Part shown: positions 1-6,376 of the stretch, piece by piece
How positions within the stretch are numbered: the first letter of the stretch is position 1
Layout: each line of letters opens with the position of its first letter
NCBI GenBank assembly: GCA_031263965.1
Contig: JAISES010000108.1
Coordinates: forward strand, 1 to 12,791
Direction: 5' to 3'
Length of the DNA stretch: 12,791 bases
From: Prevotella sp.
GTDB lineage: Bacteria > Bacteroidota > Bacteroidia > Bacteroidales > Dysgonomonadaceae
Notes under the pieces: model-generated
Told to the model about the DNA's origin: nothing
Database searches by the model: none
The model's input: the letters and a program-made list of their open reading frames with translations, nothing else
Position numbers and translations under genes: made by a program

Positions 1-1115
1 TATTCAATGAAGATACATTCTTCATCGCCTATCAGCGCATATATGCCAAGCAAGGCAATATGACACCCGGTACTGATGGCAAGACTGTCGACCAAATGAG
101 TGTTCAACGAATAGAAACACTCATTGAAAGTCTCAAATCAGAGGCTTATCAGCCCAAACCAGCAAGAAGAGTGTATATCCCCAAAAAGAATGGGAAGGAA
201 AGACCTTTAGGTATCCCTTCTTTTGAGGATAAACTGGTGCAGGAAGTAGTCCGAATGATACTGGAAGCTATATATGAGGGACACTTTGAATATACCTCAC
301 ATGGTTTTCGCCCACATCGGAGCTGCCACACTGCTCTCGCTCAGATTCAAGAAAAATTCACAGGTATAAAGTGGTTCATTGAAGGAGACATAAAAGGATT
401 CTTCGACAATATCGACCATGACATCCTTGTGGATACTCTAAGAGAGCGTATATGCGATGAGCGTTTTCTACGGTTAATTAGAAAATTCCTGAAAGCTGGG
501 TACATTGAACAATGGCGATTCCATAAAACGTATAGTGGAACACCTCAAGGCGGTATTGTCAGTCCTATACTGGCAAATATCTACCTTGATAGATTCGACA
601 AATACATTAAGGAATACGCTGAAAATTTCAACAAGGGTGAAAGAAGGCGAATAAGCTCGGAATACCGCAGACTTAATAATAAGAAAACAAGACTTGCAAA
701 GAAGCTAAAATCAATAACGGATGAATCCGTGAGGGACAAAATGATAACAGAGATAAAAGAAACGTTAGCACAAACTTTCATAACTCCTTGTCAAGACCCA
801 ATGGATACAGAATATAGACGAATACAGTATGTTAGGTATGCCGATGACTTCTTAATCGGAATCATCGGAAGTAAAACCGAGTGCATTAAAATCAAAGCTG
901 ACATTGCCAAATTTATGACAGAAAAGCTAAGATTGGAACTTTCAGAGGAAAAGACTCTGATAACAAGTGCACACGATAAAGCTAAATTCTTAGGATACGA
1001 AGCATTTGTCCGTAACTGTAACTTTAGGCATAAGGACAGCAAAGGGGTTATGAGGGGTTATGAGGCGTTTCGGAAAAGGCTCGGTCATGCTACACGTAAA
1101 TATGGATACAGCTAA
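1..1115 (+). pseudogene. ltrA: Group II intron reverse transcriptase, N-terminal fragment (frameshifted)
   Basis: This is the reverse transcriptase part of a multifunctional group II intron protein (RT, maturase, endonuclease). The frame is open from position 3 and the residues upstream of the ATG at 60 (AYQRIYAKQGN) match the family, so the true start lies before the window. RT motifs are intact: KERPLGIPS near 190-225, the GDIKGFFDNIDH block near 385-425, TPQGGIVSP near 540 and the catalytic YADD at 837-848. The frame is lost at a 10-bp tandem duplication (1043-1062), after which about 15 aberrant codons lead to a stop at 1113-1115. Domain X (maturase) and the HNH endonuclease are therefore cut off and lie in another frame. 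The fragment could be made, but it would lack the part that binds the intron RNA. The symbol is by family analogy only. Confidence 0.9.
1043..1062 (+). repeat. 10-bp tandem duplication causing the frameshift
   Basis: The unit AGGGGTTATG occurs at 1043-1052 and again at 1053-1062, followed by AGG, so 23 bases are periodic. With one unit removed, the two reading frames join without a stop as ...KGVMRRFGKGSVML..., a sensible sequence for this region of the family. The duplication is therefore the whole cause of the break. Replication slippage could delete one copy and restore the gene. Confidence 0.95.
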
Positions 1116-1734
1116 AAATAAGCTGTTGGAATATGACGCTGTAAGAATGTCCCAAGAACGGGGAAAGACGGTTTGGAAACCCAAACCGCGCTCCTATATG
1201 ATTGGTAATAATGTTGAAGACATAGTAGCTCAGTATAATACTGAAATAAGAGGATTCTATAATTACTCTGCCATCGCCAACAACATCTCCAGCATCGGAG
1301 GTTCATTCGGATACATAATGGAATACAGCCTGTATAAAACGATTGCCCAAAAGTTAAACTTGACAATGGTACAAGCCAAACTCAAATATCTGCGAGATAA
1401 AAAGTTTGTTGTGCCATTTAAAGACACCAAAGGCTCAACAAAATACAGAATATTCTATGATGGTGGCTTCAAAAGGAAAACTGCTTATAGGGAAAGTCTT
1501 GTAGACATAATCCCTAATACATGGCACGCCCCCAAACTTAGCCTTATGGAAAGGTTGAAAGCTGGAGTTTGTGAATTATGTGGGTCAAGTGGTAATATCA
1601 TTATGCATCAAGTACGCAATCTCCGCCAATTAAAAGGGGATACACCGTGGAATGCAAAAATGTTAAAACATAACCGCAAGACATTGGCAGTTTGTGAATC
1701 TTGTAATCATAAAATTCAAAACAATGAACACTAA
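1060..1734 (+). pseudogene. ltrA: Group II intron protein, C-terminal maturase (domain X) and HNH fragment
   Basis: This is the continuation of the intron protein in the +1 frame after the 10-bp duplication. It carries the maturase domain X (PKPRSYMIGNN then EIRGFYNYSAIANN, approximately 1180-1290, a typical block that binds intron RNA). It ends in an HNH-type zinc endonuclease: CELC at 1570-1581, MHQVRNL in place of the usual HHIR block, then CESC at 1693-1704. The usual final CHxxIH is altered here to CNHKIQN, so nuclease activity is doubtful. The ATG at 1060 lies inside the duplicated unit and need not be a real start. The stop at 1732-1734 lies 19 bases before domain V, as expected for an ORF filling domain IV. 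Confidence 0.88.
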
Positions 1735-1753
1735 ATTGAGAGATTCCAATGGA

Positions 1754-1787
1754 GAGCCGTGTACATGGAGACATGTAAGCACGGTTC
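1754..1787 (+). ncRNA. Group II intron domain V (catalytic hairpin)
   Basis: This 34-nt hairpin begins GAGCCGUG and ends CACGGUUC. The lower stem pairs these two arms (one G-U near the base), a two-base AG bulge sits on the 3' side, the upper stem pairs UACAUG with CAUGUA, and the loop is GAGA (GNRA). The catalytic AGC triad is at 1755-1757. Length, bulge position and loop are canonical, so the RNA core here looks intact although the encoded protein is broken. Confidence 0.95.
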
Positions 1788-1852
1788 GGGGGCAGGTACT
1801 TGAAAACCTACCGTCGAAAGACGGCAAGGCGTTGAGTGCCGAGCCTACTCAC
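1788..1852 (+). ncRNA. Group II intron domain VI with candidate branch-point A1847
   Basis: The five Gs after domain V plus C1793 pair with 1843-1849 (GCCU, a bulged A at 1847, then CU). After a small internal loop, GGUACU (1795-1800) pairs with AGUGCC. An apical hairpin CCGUC-GAAA-GACGG lies at 1811-1824. The bulged A is the likely lariat branch point. It sits about 6 nt from the proposed 3' end, slightly less than the usual 7-8, so the exact splice position is uncertain. Confidence 0.75.
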
Positions 1853-2605
1853 GTTATTTTTCCTGCACCAATCCGCTATGTCGATTTAGGGTCGGCAGAT
1901 CTTCTCGCGGCAAAAGCGGACGGAACGGAAAACGTGTTGAGAGTGAAAGCCGCTTTAAGGGATTTCAGCCGGGAGAGTAATCTGTCCGTGATTACCGAAG
2001 ATGGAAATTACTATACGTTCAACGTAAAATATGCGGACGAACCCGTAAAGCTGTCCGTTGAAATGACCGACTTCCTGCACGATGGGGAGGCGGTAAACCG
2101 ACCGAATAATGCGCTCGCCGTCTATATGCAGGAGTTGGGGCAGGAATCGCCCTTGCTTGTCAAGCTGATTATGCAGTCCATCTACAAAAACAATGACAGG
2201 GAGATAAAACATTTAGGCAGTAAGCGTTTCGGCATCCAACATACGCTAAAAGGAGTTTATACCCATAACGGGCTGTTGTATTTCCACCTGCAACTGAAAA
2301 ACTCGTCCAACGTGCCGTTCAATATAGATTTTATCACATTCAAGATTGTAGATAAAAAGGTAGCCAAGCGTACCGCTATTCAGGAACAGGTGATCTGGCC
2401 GCTTCGAGCCTATAACAATTTGATGGTGATAGGCGGTAAGCGCACAGAGCGAATGGTTTTCACCCTGCCGAAATTTACGATACCCGATGATAAAATGCTT
2501 GTTATCGAACTGAATGAGCAGGAGGGCGGTCGCCATCAGCGGTTCACGGTCGATAATGCTGATTTGGTACGCGCAAAGGTTATTAACGAACTGAAAGTAA
2601 AATAA
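1853..2605 (+). CDS. traN: Conjugative transfer protein TraN, 3' exon (5' part outside window)
   Basis: This is the C-terminal ~250 residues of TraN, an envelope component of Bacteroidetes conjugative elements, recognised from the VIFPxxIRYVDLGS start, the VKYADEPVKL block and its place directly before traO. The N-terminus, with the expected signal peptide, lies upstream of the intron and outside the window. The intron sits at the conserved (T)TH/VIFP motif near the start of the mature protein. The frame stays open backwards through the intron end to 1694, but those residues are intron sequence; the ACT CAC at 1847-1852 happens to read Thr-His as TraN would. Full-length TraN needs splicing. 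The stop is two bases before traO, indicating one operon. Confidence 0.88.
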   Translation, partial: VIFPAPIRYVDLGSADLLAAKADGTENVLRVKAALRDFSRESNLSVITEDGNYYTFNVKYADEPVKLSVEMTDFLHDGEAVNRPNNALAVYMQELGQESPLLVKLIMQSIYKNNDREIKHLGSKRFGIQHTLKGVYTHNGLLYFHLQLKNSSNVPFNIDFITFKIVDKKVAKRTAIQEQVIWPLRAYNNLMVIGGKRTERMVFTLPKFTIPDDKMLVIELNEQEGGRHQRFTVDNADLVRAKVINELKVK

Positions 2606-2607
2606 CC

Positions 2608-3192
2608 ATGAGGCGGTTATTTTTTATCATGGCAGTTGTGTTGTGCCTGCTCTTCGCAGACCAGGCACACGCACAACGTCAGCTACCGGGTATGCGAGGC
2701 ATACAGGTAACATCGGGTATGGTGGACGGTATCTATTCGTCCAAACAAAATAACGAAGCCGGATATTATTTCGGCGCGGCAATGGCGACTTATGCAAAGA
2801 ACGGCAATAAGTGGGTGTTCGGTGCGGAGTTTATGGAACGCTACTACCCGTATCGGACGATCCGCATTCCGGTTTCGCAGTTTACCGCTGAAGGCGGTTA
2901 CTATCTAAAAATCCTGTCCGACCCGTCAAAGACTTTCTTGCTGTCGTTGGGAGGCTCCGCTCTCGCAGGCTATGAAACATCGAATTGGGGCGAAAAGACC
3001 CTGTACGATGGTTCTACACTCCGGCACAAAGACGCATTTATCTATGGCGGGGCTATCACGTTGGAAGCGGAAATCTATCTTTCCGACCGTGTGGTGTTGC
3101 TCCTGACAGGGCGCGAGCGCATCCTTTGGGGCAACTCGACGGGACATTTTCATACGCAGTTCGGTATCGGGCTGAAATTTATAATCAACTAA
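2608..3192 (+). CDS. traO: Conjugative transfer protein TraO
   Basis: This 194-aa protein begins with a signal peptide (hydrophobic residues 4-17, cleavage likely after AHA at residue 22). The mature part opens with QRQLPGMRGIQVTSGMVDG, characteristic of TraO of Bacteroides conjugative transposons. The rest alternates aromatic and polar residues with several GxY/YGG segments and ends in a phenylalanine-containing strand (FGIGLKFIIN), consistent with a beta-rich, probably outer-membrane-associated protein. It starts two bases after traN and is surely co-transcribed with it. Its exact role in the mating channel is not established. The start follows directly on the traN stop and gives a clean signal peptide, so it is well supported. 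Confidence 0.9.
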   Translation: MRRLFFIMAVVLCLLFADQAHAQRQLPGMRGIQVTSGMVDGIYSSKQNNEAGYYFGAAMATYAKNGNKWVFGAEFMERYYPYRTIRIPVSQFTAEGGYYLKILSDPSKTFLLSLGGSALAGYETSNWGEKTLYDGSTLRHKDAFIYGGAITLEAEIYLSDRVVLLLTGRERILWGNSTGHFHTQFGIGLKFIIN

Positions 3193-3209
3193 GGGGCGCA
3201 GCCCCTTTT
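3191..3209 (+). terminator. Hairpin after traO (weak terminator or processing site)
   Basis: AAGGGGC (3191-3197) and GCCCCTT (3201-3207) form a 7-bp stem with a 3-nt loop, followed by only two more Ts. It overlaps the traO stop codon. The short T run suggests partial termination or transcript protection rather than a full stop. It occupies the place where traP lies in CTnDOT-type elements. Confidence 0.5.
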
Positions 3210-3236
3210 GTCTAACAAAATATATAGAAAACAAAG

Positions 3237-3692
3237 ATGAAAAGAATAAAGAGTTTTTTCGGGATAACAGCGTGGCTAATGGCGATAATGCTACTGGCCT
3301 TAGCCTGTTCTGACGATATGGATATTAATAAGGTTTACGCATTTGATCTGGTTTGTATGCCAGTTCAGAAAAAAATCGTTCAGGGTGAGGTGGCTGAAAT
3401 CCGCTGTCAGATCGTAAAAGAGGGAGATTATCAGGATACAAAGTTTTTTATCCGTTATTTTCAGCCGGACGGAGTGGGAGAACTCCGGCTGGATGATGGA
3501 CGTGTATTGCTGCCTAACGACCTTTACCCATTGGAAAAGGAAACGTTCAGGATGTATTATACTTCTCATTGTGCCGACCAACAAGTAATTGACGTGTATA
3601 TCGAAGATAATCACGGGCAGGTGGTACAAAAGACATTCTCGTTTCAGAATGACAAGGGAGGGGACGAAGACGAAACGGATAAAACTGAATAG
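3237..3692 (+). CDS. traQ: Conjugative transfer lipoprotein TraQ (DUF3872 type)
   Basis: This 151-aa protein has a long signal peptide ending LALAC with the lipidated Cys at residue 24. The next residues are SDDMD (25-29), which fits the acidic lipoprotein export signal described for Bacteroides surface lipoproteins, so TraQ is predicted on the outer face of the outer membrane. The body carries the family blocks EIRCQIV, FIRYFQPDG (71-79), LDDGRVLLPNDLYPL and the QQVIDVYIEDNHGQV strand region. The tail is acidic (DEDETDKTE). It lies 44 bases after traO and two bases before the next gene. Its function in conjugation is not established in detail. The lipobox has Leu at -2 and Ala at -3, slightly off the strict consensus. 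Confidence 0.88.
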   Translation: MKRIKSFFGITAWLMAIMLLALACSDDMDINKVYAFDLVCMPVQKKIVQGEVAEIRCQIVKEGDYQDTKFFIRYFQPDGVGELRLDDGRVLLPNDLYPLEKETFRMYYTSHCADQQVIDVYIEDNHGQVVQKTFSFQNDKGGDEDETDKTE

Positions 3693-3694
3693 GT

Positions 3695-4231
3695 ATGGAA
3701 CGCTTTTCAAGATTTGATAATTTTAGCGTAAACGATGAGAAATATACGCCAAATTATGCGGTTCTACCAATACTTAAGTATCTGCCGAAGAAAACAATCT
3801 GGTGTCCGTTCGATACAAAAAATAGCGAGTTTGTTCTTGTTTTAAAAGAGAATCAGTTTGATGTAGTTTATTCTCATATCAGAACCGGACAGGATTTTTT
3901 CGAGTATGAACCTCCTACATGGGATATAATTCTTTCAAATCCTCCTTTCAGTAACAAAGCAGAAGTGTTTAAGCGATGTCTGGATTTCGGAAAACCATTC
4001 GGGCTGTTAATGTCTAACCTATGGCTAAACGATTCTTCCCCAGCTAAATTATTCAAAGAAAATGAATTGCAACTTCTTTTATTTAGCAGGCGGATTCAGT
4101 ATGACAAAAAGAACAGAATACCTTTTGGGTCAAGCTATTTCTGCTACAATTTATTGCCAAAGCAAATTGTTTTTGAGGAACTGGAAGTTGTAAAAGGACA
4201 GTACAGTAGAATGTACGGGGATTTTGAGTAA
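3695..4231 (+). CDS. Small adenine-specific DNA methyltransferase-like protein (NPPF motif)
   Basis: This 178-aa protein carries WDIILSNPPFS (residues 76-86). NPPF is the catalytic motif IV of N6-adenine methyltransferases, where Asn and the aromatic residue hold the flipped base. The SAM site is less clear: instead of a glycine-rich motif I there is IWCPFDTKNSEF (35-46), a variant I associate with short phage-like methyltransferases. DVVYSHIRTGQDFF (56-69) could be the acidic strand region that follows. No target-recognition domain is evident at this size. It follows traQ by two bases and ends before a strong hairpin. Its gene is lower in GC than traN and traO, suggesting separate acquisition. 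It may protect the element from restriction during transfer, but that is inference. A degenerate, inactive relative is possible. Confidence 0.7.
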   Translation: MERFSRFDNFSVNDEKYTPNYAVLPILKYLPKKTIWCPFDTKNSEFVLVLKENQFDVVYSHIRTGQDFFEYEPPTWDIILSNPPFSNKAEVFKRCLDFGKPFGLLMSNLWLNDSSPAKLFKENELQLLLFSRRIQYDKKNRIPFGSSYFCYNLLPKQIVFEELEVVKGQYSRMYGDFE

Positions 4232-4241
4232 TTCTAATATG

Positions 4242-4273
4242 AGTAAGCATCCGGAGTATTTCGGGTGCTTACT
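4242..4273 (+). terminator. 12-bp stem hairpin after the methyltransferase gene
   Basis: AGTAAGCATCCG (4242-4253) pairs with CGGGTGCTTACT (4262-4273), twelve pairs with one G-U, around an 8-nt loop, followed by TTCATTC. It starts ten bases after the methyltransferase stop and ends 16 bases before the preferred ATG of the M23 gene. It is most likely a terminator or attenuator that limits expression of the peptidase. The tract after the stem is only moderately T-rich. Confidence 0.65.
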
Positions 4274-4289
4274 TTCATTCAAACAGACT

Positions 4290-4883
4290 ATGAGATATAT
4301 ACTAATACTCTTTGTCGCCTTATTGCATTTGCCAGTATCGGGACAATTAGGCGATTATCTAAACAGAAAACGGGAGATAGAAAGATGTATGGAACAGGTT
4401 TGTTCGGTCAAGGAATTTCAGCGGATAGCGGATTCACTGAAACTTTCTATCGGCGAGCTATCGGACTATCCTGTGATTTTTCCAATTAAGAAACCAGAGC
4501 GTATTTCATCGGGTTTTGGAATGCGGGTTCATCCTGTTTACAAGGTGCGGAAACTTCATACGGGAATTGATATTCCAATGGCTAAAGGTGCTTCTGTCTA
4601 TGCCACAGGTAACGGCGTTGTAATTCAAAAGGGGTATTGTTCGGGGTATGGAAATTATATCGAAATCAGGCACGCAGGAAGTTTTCGCTCGTTCTATGCT
4701 CATTTAAGCAAAACGATAGTAAACATAGGAGATTCGGTAGAGATAGCCCAACAAATTGCTTGTGTGGGTAGTACCGGAATAGTAACAGGCAACCATTTAC
4801 ACTATGAAGTTAGGAAAGGCAAATGCTTTCTGAATCCTATCGGATGGTGCTACCTGCTGTTTGAAATATGGAAAAACAAATAA
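4290..4883 (+). CDS. Secreted M23 (LytM-family) peptidoglycan endopeptidase
   Basis: Counted from the ATG at 4290 this is 197 aa. It starts with a signal peptide (MRYILILFVALLHLPVSG, then Q19) and a short helical stretch rich in Glu/Arg. The M23 domain runs from about residue 70. Zinc ligands are visible as HTGID (His90, Asp94) and HLHYE (169-173), with an additional conserved AHL at 137-139. FGMRVHP and GYGNYIEI flank them as in lysostaphin-type enzymes. All catalytic residues are present, so activity in cutting cross-link peptides is expected. In this position after traQ it probably makes room in the cell wall for the mating channel. An upstream in-frame ATG at 4224 was rejected: it overlaps the previous gene, runs through a 12-bp hairpin, and hides the signal peptide. 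Confidence 0.88.
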   Translation: MRYILILFVALLHLPVSGQLGDYLNRKREIERCMEQVCSVKEFQRIADSLKLSIGELSDYPVIFPIKKPERISSGFGMRVHPVYKVRKLHTGIDIPMAKGASVYATGNGVVIQKGYCSGYGNYIEIRHAGSFRSFYAHLSKTIVNIGDSVEIAQQIACVGSTGIVTGNHLHYEVRKGKCFLNPIGWCYLLFEIWKNK

Positions 4884-4889
4884 TTATAC

Positions 4890-4919
4890 TTTGTACTGTT
4901 TTGAAAATATGTATATTTA
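4890..4919 (+). promoter_or_regulatory. Bacteroidetes-type promoter before the PH-domain gene
   Basis: TTTG at 4890-4893 (-33 box) and TATATTTA at 4912-4919 (-7 box, consensus TAnnTTTG with the last base different) are 18 bases apart, close to the Bacteroides primary-sigma spacing. Transcription would begin near 4925, about 25 bases before the ATG. This would let the PH-domain gene be expressed independently of the transfer operon. Confidence 0.5.
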
Positions 4920-4949
4920 CGGACGTTCTAAAATAATAATCAGGTCATT

Positions 4950-5402
4950 ATGAACTATATCGAATCAAACTTACAACCCGGAGAAGAGATAAAATATGTT
5001 GCAAAGCTGCATTTCTTCCTGTTCGTACAACCGATAGTATTACTACTTATCGGGGCTTTACTGGCATCAAGCCCTAAAGAAATATCAGTTATGACCCACT
5101 ATGCAGGGTTGCTGATTTTATTTTTTGGGGTTGTGTCGCTCGTACAAAGGCTGCTTGTCAAAATAGGTTCGGCTTATGCCGTAACTAACAAGCGGGTGAT
5201 ACTTAAAACGGGCGTAATCAGCCGTAGGGCGGTAGATTTAGTGCTGGCAAAATGCGAGGGTTTGCACATCAAACAAAGTGTTTTAGGCAGGATATTTAAC
5301 TTCGGAACAATTACGGTTACTACCGGAGGCGTTACAAGTTCATATCCGTTTATCGCCAACCCGCTGGCCTTCCGGCGTGAGATAAATACACAGATAGGAT
5401 AG
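4950..5402 (+). CDS. Membrane PH-domain (bPH2/DUF304, YdbS-like) protein
   Basis: This 150-aa protein has two membrane segments (about residues 22-40 and 49-68) followed by a cytoplasmic bacterial PH domain. The domain is recognised by YAVTNKRVILKTGVISR (76-92), then LAKCEGLHIKQSVLGRIFNFGTITV, the typical pattern of this fold. The usual N-terminal LQPGEEIKYVAKLH is present. Family members are small membrane proteins of largely unknown role, some linked to stress or competence for envelope functions. It lies 66 bases after the peptidase with its own likely promoter, and it is the last gene before the AT-rich cargo. Its composition fits the backbone rather than the cargo. Family assignment is secure; a role in conjugation is not shown. 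Confidence 0.88.
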   Translation: MNYIESNLQPGEEIKYVAKLHFFLFVQPIVLLLIGALLASSPKEISVMTHYAGLLILFFGVVSLVQRLLVKIGSAYAVTNKRVILKTGVISRRAVDLVLAKCEGLHIKQSVLGRIFNFGTITVTTGGVTSSYPFIANPLAFRREINTQIG

Positions 5403-5422
5403 TGAGATGGGCAGTGAGCTGA

Positions 5423-5450
5423 TGAACAGGTTGTTAAGTGTGGTTGTTCA
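5423..5450. repeat. Short inverted repeat at the left edge of the cargo region
   Basis: TGAACA (5423-5428) and TGTTCA (5445-5450) are inverted with a 16-base spacer. A similar-sized inverted repeat with the same spacer length lies at the right edge (9914-9943). It could be an operator, a weak hairpin, or chance. The remaining non-coding bases between 5403 and 5572 show no gene and no recognisable riboswitch. Confidence 0.3.
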
Positions 5451-5540
5451 GAGAAGCAATTTTTGGTAAAAGCAACGCATAGAATACGTCTGTTTTTCAA
5501 TAATATATGCTTATTTCAGCTATGTTCCAGATATTTTTTC

Positions 5541-5548
5541 TATTTTTG
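5541..5548 (+). promoter_or_regulatory. Candidate -7 box of the cargo operon promoter
   Basis: TATTTTTG matches the Bacteroides TAnnTTTG -7 consensus exactly and lies 24 bases before the first ATG of the cargo operon. No TTTG is found at the expected -33 distance (only TTTC at 5514-5517, slightly too far). The promoter would give a leader of roughly 20 bases, too short for a riboswitch downstream of it. Confidence 0.45.
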
Positions 5549-5572
5549 CCCTCCTAAGAGAGAATATACGAT

Positions 5573-6376
5573 ATGATTCCATCGGATTTTTATTTTGAAG
5601 ATACAGTAGTTGATTTTTATCAGAACTCAAATGAAGTTGAGGTGTTCACTCATGAGTTTATATGTAATATATTACCTGAAATTGATAATCGCACTGTACT
5701 TAGTTGGTTAGATGTCGGTATTGGTAATGGAGAAAAAATTGCTAAAATAATACCTTATATAAGTAATGAAATAAATTTAACCTTTCTAGAACCTAGCAAC
5801 AGTTGGGTCAATGAACTAATTCTCACCGGCAATTTAGATGTAATAAAAGGAAAGACAACAGCTGTTGGACATTATAAAACATTTGAGGAATTTATGAACC
5901 AAAAAGAAAATTGCTTTGATTTGATTTCATTTATACATGTTTTATATAATAAAAAAATAGTAGATTCTTTATTTTCTTTTATTGATAATAAAATGAATAT
6001 CACGAATTTTTCATTATTAATAAATGTAGAAACAGAAAACAATGACCTGTCTAAAATTAGAAAAAAACTGAATGATTCTAAATGGTATTCTCCTATTTCC
6101 CAACTTCCATACATAAAAGAGCAACTCAGAAAAAGACACATAAAGTATGTTGAATATGTATCTGAAGGAAAAATACTTGATGTAAACATAGAGGATGTTA
6201 TAAACAACGAAAATCATTGGATATATCCCTTAATCTTAGGAGTTTCCAAAAAAGAATATGCAACAAAGATAAAAAATACAAATATTATCAATGCAATAAA
6301 AGAAGAATTATCTAAAATTAAGAACATAAACATAGAAGATGTTACCCTATTTTCTAAATCAATAAATCATGAGTAA
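5573..6376 (+). CDS. Class I SAM-dependent methyltransferase
   Basis: This 267-aa protein shows the Rossmann-type SAM site: motif I is LDVGIGNGEK (46-55), and Glu73 in TFLEPSNSW ends the second strand where it would bind the ribose of SAM. FDLISFIHVLY (115-125) is the fourth strand and post-motif. The overall form resembles small-molecule methyltransferases of the histamine N-methyltransferase type more than DNA or rRNA enzymes, but no substrate can be named. The C-terminal ~60 residues (KNTNIINAIKEELSKIKNINI) look helical and may pack as a lid. It is the first gene of the AT-rich operon and overlaps the next by eight bases (ATG of the neighbour at 6369, stop at 6374-6376). Base composition is far lower in GC than the tra and parB genes. 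Confidence 0.8.
   Translation: MIPSDFYFEDTVVDFYQNSNEVEVFTHEFICNILPEIDNRTVLSWLDVGIGNGEKIAKIIPYISNEINLTFLEPSNSWVNELILTGNLDVIKGKTTAVGHYKTFEEFMNQKENCFDLISFIHVLYNKKIVDSLFSFIDNKMNITNFSLLINVETENNDLSKIRKKLNDSKWYSPISQLPYIKEQLRKRHIKYVEYVSEGKILDVNIEDVINNENHWIYPLILGVSKKEYATKIKNTNIINAIKEELSKIKNINIEDVTLFSKSINHE

Larger units (their letters stand above)
1..1852 (+). ncRNA. Group II intron, 3' part, inserted in traN
   Basis: The intron begins upstream of the window. Visible here are most of the domain IV open reading frame (reverse transcriptase/maturase), then domains V and VI. The 3' splice site is placed near 1852 because domain VI ends there, the intron would then end in the usual AC, and recognisable TraN sequence starts right after. 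The boundary could lie a few bases either way (1846-1857). If it is 1852, the 3' exon starts at a TraN codon boundary. The guide-sequence pairings with the 5' exon cannot be examined. Confidence 0.85.

Noticed and set aside
1060..1062. ATG at 1060 as an independent start for a maturase gene
   Set aside because: It lies within the 10-bp duplication and exists only by virtue of the repeat; the upstream frame fits as its natural continuation, so this is a broken gene and not two genes.
4224..4289. Longer N-terminus for the M23 peptidase from the ATG at 4224
   Set aside because: It overlaps the previous gene, is translated through a 12-bp hairpin, and would put 22 residues before an otherwise perfect signal peptide.
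5403..5572. TPP or FMN riboswitch before the cargo operon
   Set aside because: None of the conserved riboswitch blocks (for example CUGAGA or the GAACCUGAU region of the TPP element) are present, and the likely promoter leaves a leader of only about 20 bases.
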